A DNA stretch of 64,000 bases from Collimonas fungivorans (lineage in GTDB: Bacteria; Pseudomonadota; Gammaproteobacteria; Burkholderiales; Burkholderiaceae_D): assembly GCF_001584145.1 (NCBI RefSeq), contig NZ_CP013232.1, positions 4,464,001 through 4,528,000 on the forward strand, given 5' to 3'. Position numbers and translations under genes: made by a program. Below are positions 34,185-43,381 of this stretch, piece after piece. The notes beneath the pieces are model-generated. The model ran no database searches. It was not told the origin of the DNA and saw only the letters and a program-made list of their open reading frames with translations. Position 1 is the stretch's first letter; each line of letters opens with the position of its first letter.

Positions 34185-35602
34185 TTTCGCTGAAAAATGC
34201 CTTGCCACTGCTGGCGCTGACTGCTGCCATCTCCGCACCGGCCTGTGCCGAATCGATCTGGTCCGATCCGCTGCGGACAGCAAACGATCTCTCGGGCACG
34301 CCGGCTGCCGCACTTACCGGCAGTTGCGGATTCGATGCGCAACTGCCGGCGCCGCTGACCTTGCTGGACGCGGTCGAACGCGCACTCTGCCGCAATCCGC
34401 AGACGCGCCAGGCCTGGGCCAATGTCAAGGTGCAAGCGGCTGCGCTGGGTGTGAGCCGCGCCGCCTATCTGCCAACCTTGACCGCCGCCGGCAGCTGGAG
34501 CAAAGCTGATAATCGTTATAGTTATCCGGATTTTCCAGAGAATAATTCATCGCTAAAAACCCACAGCAGCAATGCCAACCTGAGCTTGAATTGGGTGCTG
34601 TACGATTCCGGACTGCGCGCCGCCAACCTGGAAAATGCGCGGCAGTTATTGAACGCGGCCAGCGCGACGCAGGACGATGTCCTGCAGACCGTGTTCCTCA
34701 ATACCGTGCAAAGCTTTTACCAGGCGCAGGCAGCGCAAGCGATGCTGAACGCAACCGTCGATGCAGAACTGGCCGCGCAACAGAGCTTCAGGGCCAGCGA
34801 AGCCAGATACCAGGCCGGCGCCGGTACATTGGCCGACAAGCTGCAGGCCCAGACCTCTTATGCGCAGGCAAGCCTAAAACGGGCGCAGGAGGCAGGCGAC
34901 CTGCAAAGTGGGCTCGGCGCCCTGGCCATCGTCATGGGCTTGCGGCCGAACACGCCGCTGGCGCTCGCCGACCTGGGCTTGCAAGCTGCCGACGCACCTT
35001 TGCTGCAGCAAGCCGCCGACGACCTGATCGCCGATGCAGTGCGCAGCCATCCGAAAATACTGGCGGCGCAGGCGCAATTGAAATCCGCCCAGGCGCAGGT
35101 CGACGCCGCCCGCGCCGAAGGCAGGCCGACGCTGTCGCTGTTCGCCACCGGCGACCGCAACGATACGCCGATCAACCAGGTATCCTCCAAACAAACCATC
35201 ACCAGCCGCAGCATCGGCCTGCAGGTCAGCATTCCGTTGTTCGACGGTTTCGGCCGCAAATACAAGGTGCGCGGTGCGCAGGCACAGGCCGAAAGCAGGC
35301 AGGCCGACCTGGAGAATATCGAGCAGCAGGTGATGCTGGAAGTATGGAAAAGCGACCAGGCCCTGCGCACAGAAGCCGAAAACCTGAACACCACTGACAT
35401 TCTTTTACGCAGCGCGAAACAGTCTTTCGATGTAGCGCAGGGGCGCTACAGGGCTGGAGTGGGAAACATTCTTGAATTGCTGAAAGCGCAGAGCGACCTG
35501 GCCAGCGCACAACAGCAGCGCATTCTGGCACTGACCAGCTGGCAAACAGCAAGACTACGGTTGGCGGCCAGCTTGGGACGACTACGGCTGGATGGGATTT
35601 AG
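34181..35602 (+). CDS. TolC-family outer membrane channel of the peptide exporter
   Basis: A 473-residue outer-membrane efflux protein: signal peptide about 1-23 (LPLLALTAAISAPACA), then two TolC repeats with long helices, for example LTLLDAVERALCRNPQTRQAWANVK and LIADAVRSHPKILAAQAQLKSAQAQVDAARAE, and conserved beta-barrel-associated turns (LSLNWVLYDSGLR, LQVSIPLFDGFGRKYKV). It overlaps the ABC gene (ATGA) and is followed by a terminator, so a dedicated channel completes the tripartite exporter. A dedicated TolC within the operon is unusual for colicin V-type systems, which borrow the host TolC. Confidence 0.93.
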   Translation: MISLKNALPLLALTAAISAPACAESIWSDPLRTANDLSGTPAAALTGSCGFDAQLPAPLTLLDAVERALCRNPQTRQAWANVKVQAAALGVSRAAYLPTLTAAGSWSKADNRYSYPDFPENNSSLKTHSSNANLSLNWVLYDSGLRAANLENARQLLNAASATQDDVLQTVFLNTVQSFYQAQAAQAMLNATVDAELAAQQSFRASEARYQAGAGTLADKLQAQTSYAQASLKRAQEAGDLQSGLGALAIVMGLRPNTPLALADLGLQAADAPLLQQAADDLIADAVRSHPKILAAQAQLKSAQAQVDAARAEGRPTLSLFATGDRNDTPINQVSSKQTITSRSIGLQVSIPLFDGFGRKYKVRGAQAQAESRQADLENIEQQVMLEVWKSDQALRTEAENLNTTDILLRSAKQSFDVAQGRYRAGVGNILELLKAQSDLASAQQQRILALTSWQTARLRLAASLGRLRLDGI

Positions 35603-35616
35603 CGGCGAAGAAAACA

Positions 35617-35642
35617 AAAAGGCCCGCTTGCGCGGGCCTTTT
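35617..35642 (+). terminator. Terminator ending the peptide-export operon
   Basis: GGCCCGC-TTGC-GCGGGCC flanked by AAAA and TTTT, immediately after the TolC-family gene and before the first tRNA-Glu (opposite strand). Confidence 0.9.
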
Positions 35643-35647
35643 CATTC

Positions 35648-35723
35648 TGGCGTCCCCAGGGGGATTCGAACCCCCGTACTCACCGTGAAAGGGTGATGTC
35701 CTAGGCCTCTAGACGATGGGGAC
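35648..35723 (-). tRNA. tRNA-Glu (TTC)
   Basis: A 76-base cloverleaf with encoded CCA. The anticodon stem-loop TCACC-CTTTCAC-GGTGA gives anticodon TTC. The T-arm GGGGG-TTCGAAT-CCCCC and acceptor GTCCCCA...TGGGGAC are perfect. It is the promoter-distal of two identical copies. Confidence 0.97.
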
Positions 35724-35775
35724 AAAAATCTGTCCGTGTTACTGACCTGACTCATACTACTTACAGAAACAATAA

Positions 35776-35794
35776 AGGCCGCATTTGGCGGCCT
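35776..35794. other. Hairpin between the two tRNA-Glu genes
   Basis: AGGCCGC and GCGGCCT pair around a five-base loop between the two tRNA copies. No T-run; possibly a processing signal or weak terminator. Confidence 0.4.
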
Positions 35795-35874
35795 CATTGA
35801 TTGTATCGAACGCACTTGTTATCGAAAATCTGCGACCTTTTTTGCTCGCTTACCTGTCGATACCAAGATAATTC

Positions 35875-35950
35875 TGGCGTCCCCAGGGGGATTCGAACCC
35901 CCGTACTCACCGTGAAAGGGTGATGTCCTAGGCCTCTAGACGATGGGGAC
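35875..35950 (-). tRNA. tRNA-Glu (TTC), second copy
   Basis: Identical over all 76 bases, including CCA, to the copy at 35648-35723, with a few matching bases at the CCA side (ATTC before TGGCGTCC in + orientation). The two copies lie 151 bases apart. Confidence 0.97.
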
Positions 35951-35991
35951 ATTTACTGTCCGTACTACGTTGCTGCCTTACTACAATGTGC

Positions 35992-36067
<76 letters not shown>

Positions 36068-36138
36068 GTTTGCAGAAGCGAGATTATAGCAAGCTTATTT
36101 AGAGCTTGTAAATCCCGATTTGCAGATTTATTGCAGTT

Positions 36139-37569
36139 TTACACCAGATACGGCTGCAAACGTGCGGTCACGGCCTCGCGACCCAACAATTCGAGCACGG
36201 CATCAATCGCCGGGGTCTGCAACTGTCCGGTCAGCATCAAACGCAATGGCATCGCAATCTGCGGCATCTTCAGCGTATGCGCAGCCAATACTTCCTTGAT
36301 CATCGGCGCCAGGCTTTCCTTGTTCCACTCGACGGTTGCGCAGCGTGCGGCGAAATCGGCCAATGCCGGCTTGACCGCATCGGTAAAGTGCTGCGTCAAC
36401 AATGCAGCATCCGGCACCGGCTTGCGATAGAACAGCATGGCGGCAACCCCGATTTCATTGACAGTATGGGCGCGCTCTTTCAGCAGGCCGATCACTTTTG
36501 GCAATGCCGGCCCATTGCTGAAATCAGCGCCGTCTTGCTCCATCAATGGCTTGACCAGCGTCGCCAGGCGCTCATTGTCGGCCAGCTTGATGTAGTGATT
36601 GTTGATCGATGCCAATTTTTCCGGATTGAATTGCGCCGGCGATTTCGACAAATGATCGAGATCGAACCATGCGCAGAATTGTTCCACGCTGAAAATCTCT
36701 TCGTTGCCGTGGCTCCAGCCGAGGCGCGCCAGGTAGTTCAGCATCGCTTCCGGCAGGTAGCCTTGCGCCGGATAATCCATCACGCTGACCGCGCCGTGGC
36801 GCTTCGACAGTTTTTCGCCGTCGGCGCCAAGGATCATCGGCACGTGGCCGTATAGCGGCAGGTCCGCGCCCAGGGCCTTGAGGATATTGATCTGGCGCGG
36901 CGTGTTGTTGACATGGTCGTCGCCGCGGATCACGTGGGTAATTTCCATGTCCCAGTCGTCCACTACCACGCAGAAATTGTAGGTTGGCGTGCCGTCCGGA
37001 CGGGCGATCACCAGGTCATCCATTTCGCGGTTCGAGATGGTGATATTGCCCTTGACCACATCGTCCCAGCTGACGTCGCCGTCGAGCGGATTCTTGAAAC
37101 GCACCACCGGCTTGCGGTCGGCAGGAACAGGCGGCAAGGTCTTGCCCGGCTCTGGACGCCAGGTGCCGTCGTAGCGCGGCTTTTCGCCGGCGGCGCGCAT
37201 GCGCTCGCGCATCGCTTCGACTTCTTCCGGCGACGAATAACAATGATAAGCCGTGCCCTGTTGCAGCATCTGCCCGATCACTTCGCGATAGCGGTCCATG
37301 CGCCGCATCTGGTAGAACGGACCTTCGTCATGTTCCAGGCCCAGCCATTGCATGCCGTCGATGATCGCTTGCACTGCCTCGGGCGTCGAACGCTCGAGGT
37401 CGGTATCTTCGATGCGCAGCACGAAAGTGCCGCCGAAGTGGCGCGCATAGGCCCAGGAAAACAGCGCGGTGCGGGCGCCGCCCAGGTGCAGGTAACCGGT
37501 CGGGCTTGGGGCAAAACGGGTGCGTACCGGTTTCGATGAAGAAGTAGGTGCTGGAGTGCTGGCGGTCAT
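36139..37569 (-). CDS. gltX: Glutamyl-tRNA synthetase
   Basis: A 476-residue class I synthetase charging tRNA-Glu. The HIGH-type motif lies in [27 protein letters not shown], the KMSKS equivalent is KLSKRHG, and [20 protein letters not shown] and the C-terminal anticodon-binding helices are present. A short Thr/Ser/Pro-rich stretch ([13 protein letters not shown]) precedes the catalytic core. Its substrate tRNA-Glu genes lie immediately downstream on the same strand, a neat functional pairing. Confidence 0.97.
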   Translation of the reverse strand: MTASTPAPTSSSKPVRTRFAPSPTGYLHLGGARTALFSWAYARHFGGTFVLRIEDTDLERSTPEAVQAIIDGMQWLGLEHDEGPFYQMRRMDRYREVIGQMLQQGTAYHCYSSPEEVEAMRERMRAAGEKPRYDGTWRPEPGKTLPPVPADRKPVVRFKNPLDGDVSWDDVVKGNITISNREMDDLVIARPDGTPTYNFCVVVDDWDMEITHVIRGDDHVNNTPRQINILKALGADLPLYGHVPMILGADGEKLSKRHGAVSVMDYPAQGYLPEAMLNYLARLGWSHGNEEIFSVEQFCAWFDLDHLSKSPAQFNPEKLASINNHYIKLADNERLATLVKPLMEQDGADFSNGPALPKVIGLLKERAHTVNEIGVAAMLFYRKPVPDAALLTQHFTDAVKPALADFAARCATVEWNKESLAPMIKEVLAAHTLKMPQIAMPLRLMLTGQLQTPAIDAVLELLGREAVTARLQPYLV

Positions 37570-37570
37570 G

Positions 37571-37605
37571 ATAAATAAAAACGGCCTTGGATTGCCAAAG
37601 CCGTT
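37571..37605 (-). terminator. Rho-independent terminator of the DUF4399 gene
   Basis: On the - strand AACGGC...GCCGTT, extended by an inner TTGG/CCAA pairing, is followed by TTTTATTTATC. It lies between the DUF4399 stop (37674) and the gltX start (37569), so it insulates gltX. Confidence 0.75.
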
Positions 37606-37673
37606 ATCAAGGAAAAACCCATTTTACCGCGTTGCAGCAGCGGATGGAAACAGGGATGGCCTCAGGCTCGGGT

Positions 37674-38081
37674 CTATTTGACGGTGACGTTGATGGTTTT
37701 GCTCAGCTCCGGGCCGTAAGACTGGTGGGCGCCGTTGGCGAATTGCATGGTCAGCTTGTATTTCCCTGGCGGCAGCGTGACGCTGGTTTCGGCCTGACCC
37801 TTGCCAAAATGCAAATGCTTGTCGTCGATCGGGATCGACTCTCCTTTCGGAATGCTGTCTGCGTTGATCAGCAAGTGATGGTGGCCGGTATTGGCTGTCA
37901 TGTCGCCGGCCGGCTTGACTTCCATGCCGCTGACGCCGAACTTGACGGTGAACGGGCTGCTCACCACCGCGCCGTCGGCCGGCTCGATGAAAGAGACCGA
38001 CGCAGCGTGGGCCAGCTGCGGCAACAGGCTGGCGCTCAGCAGGGTTGCAGAAAACAACAGCGAAAAAATTCGTGATTTCAT
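37674..38081 (-). CDS. DUF4399 family exported protein
   Basis: A 135-residue protein with a signal peptide (about 1-27, FSLLFSATLLSASLLPQLAHA). The mature part is a small beta-sandwich-like domain with the family blocks FIEPADGAVVSSPFTVKFGVSGMEVKPAG, NTGHHHLLIN, DDKHLHFGKGQ and LPPGKYKLTMQFANGAHQSYGP. The clustered histidines suggest metal binding in the periplasm, but the function is unknown. It is a single-gene unit closed by its own terminator. Confidence 0.85.
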   Translation of the reverse strand: MKSRIFSLLFSATLLSASLLPQLAHAASVSFIEPADGAVVSSPFTVKFGVSGMEVKPAGDMTANTGHHHLLINADSIPKGESIPIDDKHLHFGKGQAETSVTLPPGKYKLTMQFANGAHQSYGPELSKTINVTVK

Positions 38082-38209
38082 TGCCTTGTCCTTGAGGTGG
38101 AAAATGCGGTGGAAAATCAGGTGGAAAACCTACATAAAATCCGCGCAACGCATTGGGTGCAATAACTGAGTGCAATAATACAGCGCAGCCAAACTACCAG
38201 GAGACCATC

Positions 38210-38539
38210 ATGCAAGCCGCCCATGGCAATCTATTGACCGAGCTGCCGGCCGACGGTTCCACCGAAGTATTCGAACTCCTGCACCAACGGGCCGGCCTGA
38301 AAATCGAACGCATCGTCTCCAACGGCCAGGCCAGCCCGCCCGGCTTCTGGTACGACAACCCACAGGAAGAATGGGTGCTGCTGCTCAGCGGCAGCGCCGG
38401 ACTGACGCTGGAAGGCCAGGCCGGCGAGCATGTCATGCAGCCTGGCGCCTGGCTGCATATTCCGCCGCACTGCCGCCACCGCATAGAATGGACCGATGCA
38501 GCGCAACCTACAATCTGGTTGGCGATACATCATGCCTAG
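38210..38539 (+). CDS. Cupin-domain protein
   Basis: A 109-residue single-domain cupin. Motif 1 is degenerate (FWYDNPQEEWVLLLSGSAGLTLEG) and motif 2 is QPGAWLHIPPHCRHRIEWT, with PP-H-RH as metal ligands. The ATG at 38210 follows CCAGGAGACC; an upstream in-frame start lacks a ribosome site. It is convergent with mrp and divergent from the DUF4399 gene. Substrate unknown; such small cupins are often dioxygenase- or isomerase-like or merely binding proteins. Confidence 0.82.
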   Translation: MQAAHGNLLTELPADGSTEVFELLHQRAGLKIERIVSNGQASPPGFWYDNPQEEWVLLLSGSAGLTLEGQAGEHVMQPGAWLHIPPHCRHRIEWTDAAQPTIWLAIHHA

Positions 38540-38562
38540 GCATTGCCGCCGAAATTCTTCCT

Positions 38563-39651
38563 TTAGTCGTTCTTGATCACGATGGTAGGGAACTTGCTGC
38601 TCATGTCCTTGGCTTTTTCCGCCACCTTGATCGCCACCTTGCGCGCAATCTCTTTATAGATATGCGCCACCGGACCTTCGGGTTCGGCCACCACGGTCGG
38701 TCTGCCGGAATCGGTCTGCTGGCGGATCGACATGGTCAGCGGCAAGGCGCCCAGGAATTCAACGCCGTATTCGCCGCACATCTTGGCGCCGCCGCCTTCG
38801 CCGAAAATGGCTTCGGCGTGGCCGCAGTTGGAGCAGATATGGGTACTCATGTTCTCCACGATGCCGAGGATCGGAATGCCGACCTTCTCGAACATTTTCA
38901 AACCCTTGCGCGCATCCAGCAAAGCGATGTCCTGCGGCGTAGTGACGATCACGGCGCCGGTCACCGGGACTTTTTGCGACAAGGTCAGCTGGATGTCGCC
39001 GGTGCCGGGCGGCATGTCGACGATCAGGTAATCGAGGTCGCGCCAGTTGGTCTGGTCCAGCAGCTGCTGCAAAGCCTGGGTGACGATCGGGCCGCGCCAC
39101 ACCATGGGCTCGTCCGGATCAACCATGAAACCGATGCTCGAGACTTGCAAGCCGTGATTTTCCAGCGGCTCCATGGTCTTGCCGTCCTTGGTTTCAGGAC
39201 GGCCGCTGATGCCCATCATCATCGGCTGCGAAGGACCGTAGATATCGGCGTCGAGGATGCCGACCTGGGCCCCTTCTGCCGCCAGCGCCAGCGCCAGGTT
39301 GACCGCGGTGGTCGATTTGCCGACGCCGCCCTTGCCGGACGCCACGGCGATGATGTTCTTGATGTTGGACATCAGCTTGACGCCGCGCTGCACCGCATGC
39401 GACTGGATTTTCGAATAGACCTGCGGGCTGACCTTGCCGACCCCGTCCAAGGCGCCGACCGCGGCGGCGGCGGCATCGCCGATCAGGGAAAACTGGCTCT
39501 TGGCCGGGTAATCCAGCTCGATATCGAACAGCACATCGGCGCCGTCCAGCCGGATATTCCTGGCCGACTTGCTGCTGATCAGATCCTTGCCGGTATTCGG
39601 GTCGATCACGCTGGATAACGCTGCCTTGACTGCTTCAATCGTGACGCTCAT
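38563..39651 (-). CDS. apbC: Iron-sulfur cluster carrier ATPase Mrp/ApbC
   Basis: A 362-residue P-loop ATPase that binds and transfers Fe-S clusters. An N-terminal MIP18-like domain (about 1-90, VKAALSSVIDPNTGKDLISS) precedes the deviant Walker A VASGKGGVGKSTTAVNLA, the Walker B-type DYLIVDMPPGTGDIQLTLSQ, and the cluster-binding CxxC in STHICSNCGHAEAIFG. It is divergent from metG across about 240 bases that hold a dispersed palindromic repeat, a pairing seen in many beta-proteobacteria. Confidence 0.95.
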   Translation of the reverse strand: MSVTIEAVKAALSSVIDPNTGKDLISSKSARNIRLDGADVLFDIELDYPAKSQFSLIGDAAAAAVGALDGVGKVSPQVYSKIQSHAVQRGVKLMSNIKNIIAVASGKGGVGKSTTAVNLALALAAEGAQVGILDADIYGPSQPMMMGISGRPETKDGKTMEPLENHGLQVSSIGFMVDPDEPMVWRGPIVTQALQQLLDQTNWRDLDYLIVDMPPGTGDIQLTLSQKVPVTGAVIVTTPQDIALLDARKGLKMFEKVGIPILGIVENMSTHICSNCGHAEAIFGEGGGAKMCGEYGVEFLGALPLTMSIRQQTDSGRPTVVAEPEGPVAHIYKEIARKVAIKVAEKAKDMSSKFPTIVIKND

Positions 39652-39724
39652 TACTTTTCCTCTGCACGTTCTTTATAAGATGCGGCAAGTCTAAACCAAA
39701 TCGCCGCAGTTCCGCTGGCGCGAC

Positions 39725-39801
39725 GTACGGCGGGCACCTGTGCCCACACGGAAACTCCCCATGTATTGTCGCCGCGCGTGGACACAAAGTGCCCACCCTA
39801 C
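39725..39801. repeat. Dispersed palindromic repeat, copy 1
   Basis: The left arm GTACGGCGGGCACCTGTGCC runs on to CACACG. The right arm is, in reverse complement, GTAGGGTGGGCACTTTGTGT then CCACGCG. The arms are inverted copies of one GTAGGGTGGGCAC...CCACGCG unit, with a divergent middle. The same element recurs at 44250-44342. Confidence 0.7.
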
Positions 39802-39892
39802 GGTTGCGCTATCCCGCAATTGTCGCCGTTGACTGCTAAAATCACTCTTTTATTCCAACCAGCAGCGCTTGACGTTGCAGATTTATTGCCAA

Positions 39893-41986
39893 ATGAGCAT
39901 CACCTTGACTTCAACTCCCCGCCAATTATTCGTCACTACCGCCCTGCCTTACGCCAATGCAGCGTTTCATATCGGCCACATCATGGAATACATCCAGGCC
40001 GACATCTGGGTGCGGTTCCAGCGAATGCAGGGCCATGAAGTCAATTTCGTCGGCGCCGACGATGCGCACGGCGCACCGATCATGATCGCCGCCGAAAAGG
40101 CCGGCATCACGCCGCAGGAATTCGTGGCGCAGATCGCGGCGGGCCGCAAGCAATACCTGGACGGCTTCCATATCGCCTTCGACAACTGGCACTCGACCGA
40201 CGGCCCGGAAAACCACGAGCTGTCGCGCGACATCTATCGCAAGCTGAAGGCGGCGGGTTTCATTGCGACCAAGACCATCGAGCAGTTCTTCGACCCGGTC
40301 AAGAACATGTTCCTGCCGGACCGCTACATCAAGGGCGAATGCCCGAAATGCGGCGCCAAGGACCAGTACGGCGATTCCTGCGAAGTGTGCAGCTCGGTGT
40401 ATGCCCCTACCGACCTGAAGAATCCCTACTCGACGCTGACCGGCGCAACGCCGGTGATGAAATCGTCGGAACACTTCTTCTTCAAGCTGTCCGATCCGCA
40501 ATGCGTGGAATTCCTGCGCGGCTGGGCCCTGGGCAACGCCGACGGCAAACCGCGGCTGCAATCGGAAGTCGCCAACAAGGCCAAGGAATGGCTGGAAAGC
40601 GACGGCGGCATGGGCGACTGGGACATCAGCCGCGACGCCCCCTACTTCGGCATCGAGATCCCGGACGAGCCGGGCAAATATTTTTATGTCTGGCTGGATG
40701 CGCCGGTCGGTTACCTGGCTTCGCTGAAAAACTATTTCGGCAAAACCGGACGCGACTACGACGCTTTCATGGCCGATCCGAAGACCGAGCAGTACCACTT
40801 CATCGGCAAGGACATCACCTATTTCCATACGCTGTTCTGGCCGGCGATGCTGCATTTCTCGGGTTTGAAAGTACCGAACAATGTGTTCGTGCACGGCTTC
40901 CTGACCGTCTCCGGCGAAAAGATGTCGAAGTCGCGCGGCACCGGCATCTCGCCGCTGCGCTACCTGGAACTGGGCATGAATCCGGAATGGATGCGCTACT
41001 ACATCGCCGCCAAACTGAGCGCGAAAGTGGAAGACATCGATTTCAATCCGGAAGATTTTGTGGCGCGCGTGAATTCCGACCTGATCGGCAAGTACATCAA
41101 CATCGCCAGCCGCGCTGCAGGTTTCATCGCCAAGAAATTCGATGGCAAGCTGAGCACTGCCTGGGCCACCGACAGCGATCCGTTCCTGGCGAAACTGCGC
41201 GGCGTCGCCGGCGATATCCAGGCCCTGTACGACGGCCGCGAATACGGCAAGGCGCTGCGTGCCGTGATGGAACAGGCCGACGTGATCAACGCCTATGTCG
41301 ACGCCAACAAGCCATGGGAACTGGCCAAGGATCCAAGCAAGGAAGCGGCCCTGCACGAAGTCTGCAGCCGCCTGCTGGAAGCGTTCCGCATCCTTACCAT
41401 CTACCTGAAACCGGTGCTGCCGGCGCTGGCGGCCGAGGTTGAAAGCTTCCTGCAGATCCAGCCGCTGGCCTGGTCCGATGTCGCCCGGCCCCTTGCCGAC
41501 GGCCATCGGATCAACACGTATACCCATCTCATGACACGGGTTGAACCAAAGATGCTGGACGCCTTGTTTGACGCCCCCGCAGTTGCGGCTCCGGCAGAAG
41601 CTGCTGCCGCGGACGACACCGGCAGCGCCATCGAGCCGCTGGCCGCCGAAATCAAGATCGACGATTTCGTCAAGGTCGACCTGCGCATCGCCAAGATCGT
41701 CAATTGCGAACATGTGGACGGTTCCGACAAACTGCTGCGGCTGACCCTGGATGTCGGCGAAGGCCGTTTGCGCAATGTATTTTCCGGCATCAAGTCGTCC
41801 TACCAGCCGGAAGAACTGATCGGCAAGCTGACCGTGATGGTGGCCAACCTGGCGCCGCGCAAGATGAAGTTCGGCATCTCGGAAGGCATGGTGCTGGCAG
41901 CCTCGGCCGCCGACGGCAAGGCCAATCCCGGCATCTACGTACTCAACCCGTGGCCAGGTGCAGAACCGGGCATGCGGGTCAGTTAA
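39893..41986 (+). CDS. metG: Methionyl-tRNA synthetase
   Basis: A 697-residue class I synthetase. The HIGH-type motif is in [27 protein letters not shown]; zinc-knuckle cysteines are in [22 protein letters not shown] is in [14 protein letters not shown]-terminal tRNA-binding (Arc1p/EMAP-like) domain covers about 590-697 ([35 protein letters not shown]). The ATG at 39893 is preferred to an upstream TTG. An Ala-rich linker joins the anticodon and C-terminal domains. Confidence 0.96.
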   Translation: MSITLTSTPRQLFVTTALPYANAAFHIGHIMEYIQADIWVRFQRMQGHEVNFVGADDAHGAPIMIAAEKAGITPQEFVAQIAAGRKQYLDGFHIAFDNWHSTDGPENHELSRDIYRKLKAAGFIATKTIEQFFDPVKNMFLPDRYIKGECPKCGAKDQYGDSCEVCSSVYAPTDLKNPYSTLTGATPVMKSSEHFFFKLSDPQCVEFLRGWALGNADGKPRLQSEVANKAKEWLESDGGMGDWDISRDAPYFGIEIPDEPGKYFYVWLDAPVGYLASLKNYFGKTGRDYDAFMADPKTEQYHFIGKDITYFHTLFWPAMLHFSGLKVPNNVFVHGFLTVSGEKMSKSRGTGISPLRYLELGMNPEWMRYYIAAKLSAKVEDIDFNPEDFVARVNSDLIGKYINIASRAAGFIAKKFDGKLSTAWATDSDPFLAKLRGVAGDIQALYDGREYGKALRAVMEQADVINAYVDANKPWELAKDPSKEAALHEVCSRLLEAFRILTIYLKPVLPALAAEVESFLQIQPLAWSDVARPLADGHRINTYTHLMTRVEPKMLDALFDAPAVAAPAEAAAADDTGSAIEPLAAEIKIDDFVKVDLRIAKIVNCEHVDGSDKLLRLTLDVGEGRLRNVFSGIKSSYQPEELIGKLTVMVANLAPRKMKFGISEGMVLAASAADGKANPGIYVLNPWPGAEPGMRVS

Positions 41987-41998
41987 GAGCGACGCTTG

Positions 41999-42478
41999 AT
42001 GAACCTGCAAGTCCGTGAAGCCCATACCGACGACGCCGCACTGATCGCCGACCTGACTCGCGCCTGCTGGGCCGAACGGGTCGCGGCCAGTTCCAGCGGC
42101 CACCGCGAAAGTACCGAACGAGTGCTGCACGACCTGCAGCTCGGCGGCGGCTTTGTCCTGCAACTGGATGAAAAACCGGTCGGATCGGCACGCTGGCTGC
42201 CCACCGATACCGAAACCGATGTCTGGGAAATCCTGCGCATGGGCGTGCTGCACACCTATCGCGGCCTGGGTTTATCGCAGCACCTGATGGAAGCACTGAT
42301 CCACCGCGCCCGCGGCGCCGACATCAACGAACTGCGGCTGGCGGTGCGTTCCGACCAGACCCGGGTCGTCGACCTGTATGCAGTATTCGAATTCGAACTG
42401 GCGCCGGAACTCGAATACACCCGCGCCAATCCGCTGGAAGAGCCGCCTATCGTGATGCGGCGCTGGCTGAAGCGCTAG
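41999..42478 (+). CDS. GNAT-family N-acetyltransferase
   Basis: A 159-residue acetyltransferase-fold protein. It begins LQVREAHTDDAALIADLTRACW; the acetyl-CoA loop is MGVLHTYRGLGLSQHLMEALI, and the late strand NELRLAVRSDQTRVVDLYAVFEFE is typical. It starts 12 bases after metG, so it is probably co-transcribed. The target is unknown. Confidence 0.82.
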   Translation: MNLQVREAHTDDAALIADLTRACWAERVAASSSGHRESTERVLHDLQLGGGFVLQLDEKPVGSARWLPTDTETDVWEILRMGVLHTYRGLGLSQHLMEALIHRARGADINELRLAVRSDQTRVVDLYAVFEFELAPELEYTRANPLEEPPIVMRRWLKR

Positions 42479-42487
42479 CTCTCCGTA

Positions 42488-42994
42488 TCAGTGTCCGTAG
42501 ACCTGCGACACTGAAGTGCCGGTCACCAGCCCGCTGGTGATATCCATGTGGACGTTGAAGAAAGCCTGGCTGGCGTCGGCCTGGGTGTAACGCCAGTCCC
42601 ACACTTCCTCGTTCTTTCGTGTAAATTGCACCACGGTGCGCGGCCGGCCCAGCATCCGGCGCACTTCTTCCTTGTTCATGCCGACCTTGATCCTGGCGAA
42701 GTTCTCTTCGGTCAGGACTTGCTTGTAATCGCTCAGCTTGCCATCCTTGCCGATATAGAAAATCCAGGTGCGCGCGCCGGACGGTCCTTTCGGATATTCC
42801 AGCGAACGTTCACCGCTTTCGGCCTCCCAGACGGTATCCGGCTGGCCCATGGCATTGCGCACGTCGGCTTCGGTGGATACTCCGCGGCTCAGTTTTTCCA
42901 ATCCGGCCTCCTGTATGAAATTGCCATTCTGATCACAAGCCGCGATCATGAACGGCAGAATGACTGCCAAAACGCTGCGTACCCATAGTTTCAT
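42488..42994 (-). CDS. BamE/SmpA-like outer membrane lipoprotein
   Basis: A 168-residue lipoprotein. The lipobox is MIAAC with Cys at about residue 20. The mature part has two repeats of the SmpA/OmlA-type fold: LEKLSRGVSTEADVRNAMGQPDTVWE and FARIKVGMNKEEVRRMLGRPRTVVQF. A single BamE has one such unit; two in tandem make this a BamE-like paralogue rather than the Bam complex subunit itself. It is convergent with the GNAT gene, with only nine bases between the stops. Confidence 0.82.
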   Translation of the reverse strand: MKLWVRSVLAVILPFMIAACDQNGNFIQEAGLEKLSRGVSTEADVRNAMGQPDTVWEAESGERSLEYPKGPSGARTWIFYIGKDGKLSDYKQVLTEENFARIKVGMNKEEVRRMLGRPRTVVQFTRKNEEVWDWRYTQADASQAFFNVHMDITSGLVTGTSVSQVYGH

Positions 42995-43133
42995 GCTGAC
43001 TCCTTCATTCGTTACCGCTCAAGTATATCGCTCATCAATTGCCACATGGATATTACTGCCGACGACAAACCGCTGCGGCGGCCGGGAAATAGCATAAAAT
43101 AGCGGCTACTCCCACCGAATTATCAAAGCAACC

Positions 43134-43343
43134 ATGACATTCTCCAAACAGATTAACGGTTACCAGTCCGACATCACCAAGTTCGTCGAAGAACTCAAGC
43201 AAAAGAACCCCAAGCTGGAAGAACAGCAGCTGGCTGGCCGCGCCCTGCTGTGGGACAAAACTCCGATCGACCTGGACAGCCAGTTGCGCTCCAAGGAATC
43301 GCGCGTCGATCAACAACCCTACGTGTATCAGAACAATCACTAA
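43134..43343 (+). CDS. DUF3460 family protein
   Basis: A 69-residue protein (YQSDITKFVEELKQKNPKLEEQQLAGRALLWDKTPIDLD) matching the small Burkholderiales-specific DUF3460 family, whose genes are commonly found just ahead of scpA and panC. Mostly helical, with no signal or membrane segment. It is 38 bases from scpA and probably in its operon. Function unknown. Confidence 0.88.
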   Translation: MTFSKQINGYQSDITKFVEELKQKNPKLEEQQLAGRALLWDKTPIDLDSQLRSKESRVDQQPYVYQNNH

Positions 43344-43381
43344 GCAACCACTAAATTCCTCCCGGATCAGGTAAAGACCAG

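Noticed and set aside
32562..34313. 583-codon frame antisense to the ABC exporter
   Set aside because: Shadow of a strongly supported gene; no domain recognisable.
35648..35950. The identical tRNA-Glu pair as direct repeats marking an integrated element
   Set aside because: Only 151 bases separate the copies and nothing mobile lies between them; a simple tRNA duplication is enough.
39926..42253. 775-codon frame antisense to metG and the GNAT gene
   Set aside because: It spans two well-supported + strand genes and has the Val/Gly/Asp-rich look of a shadow frame.
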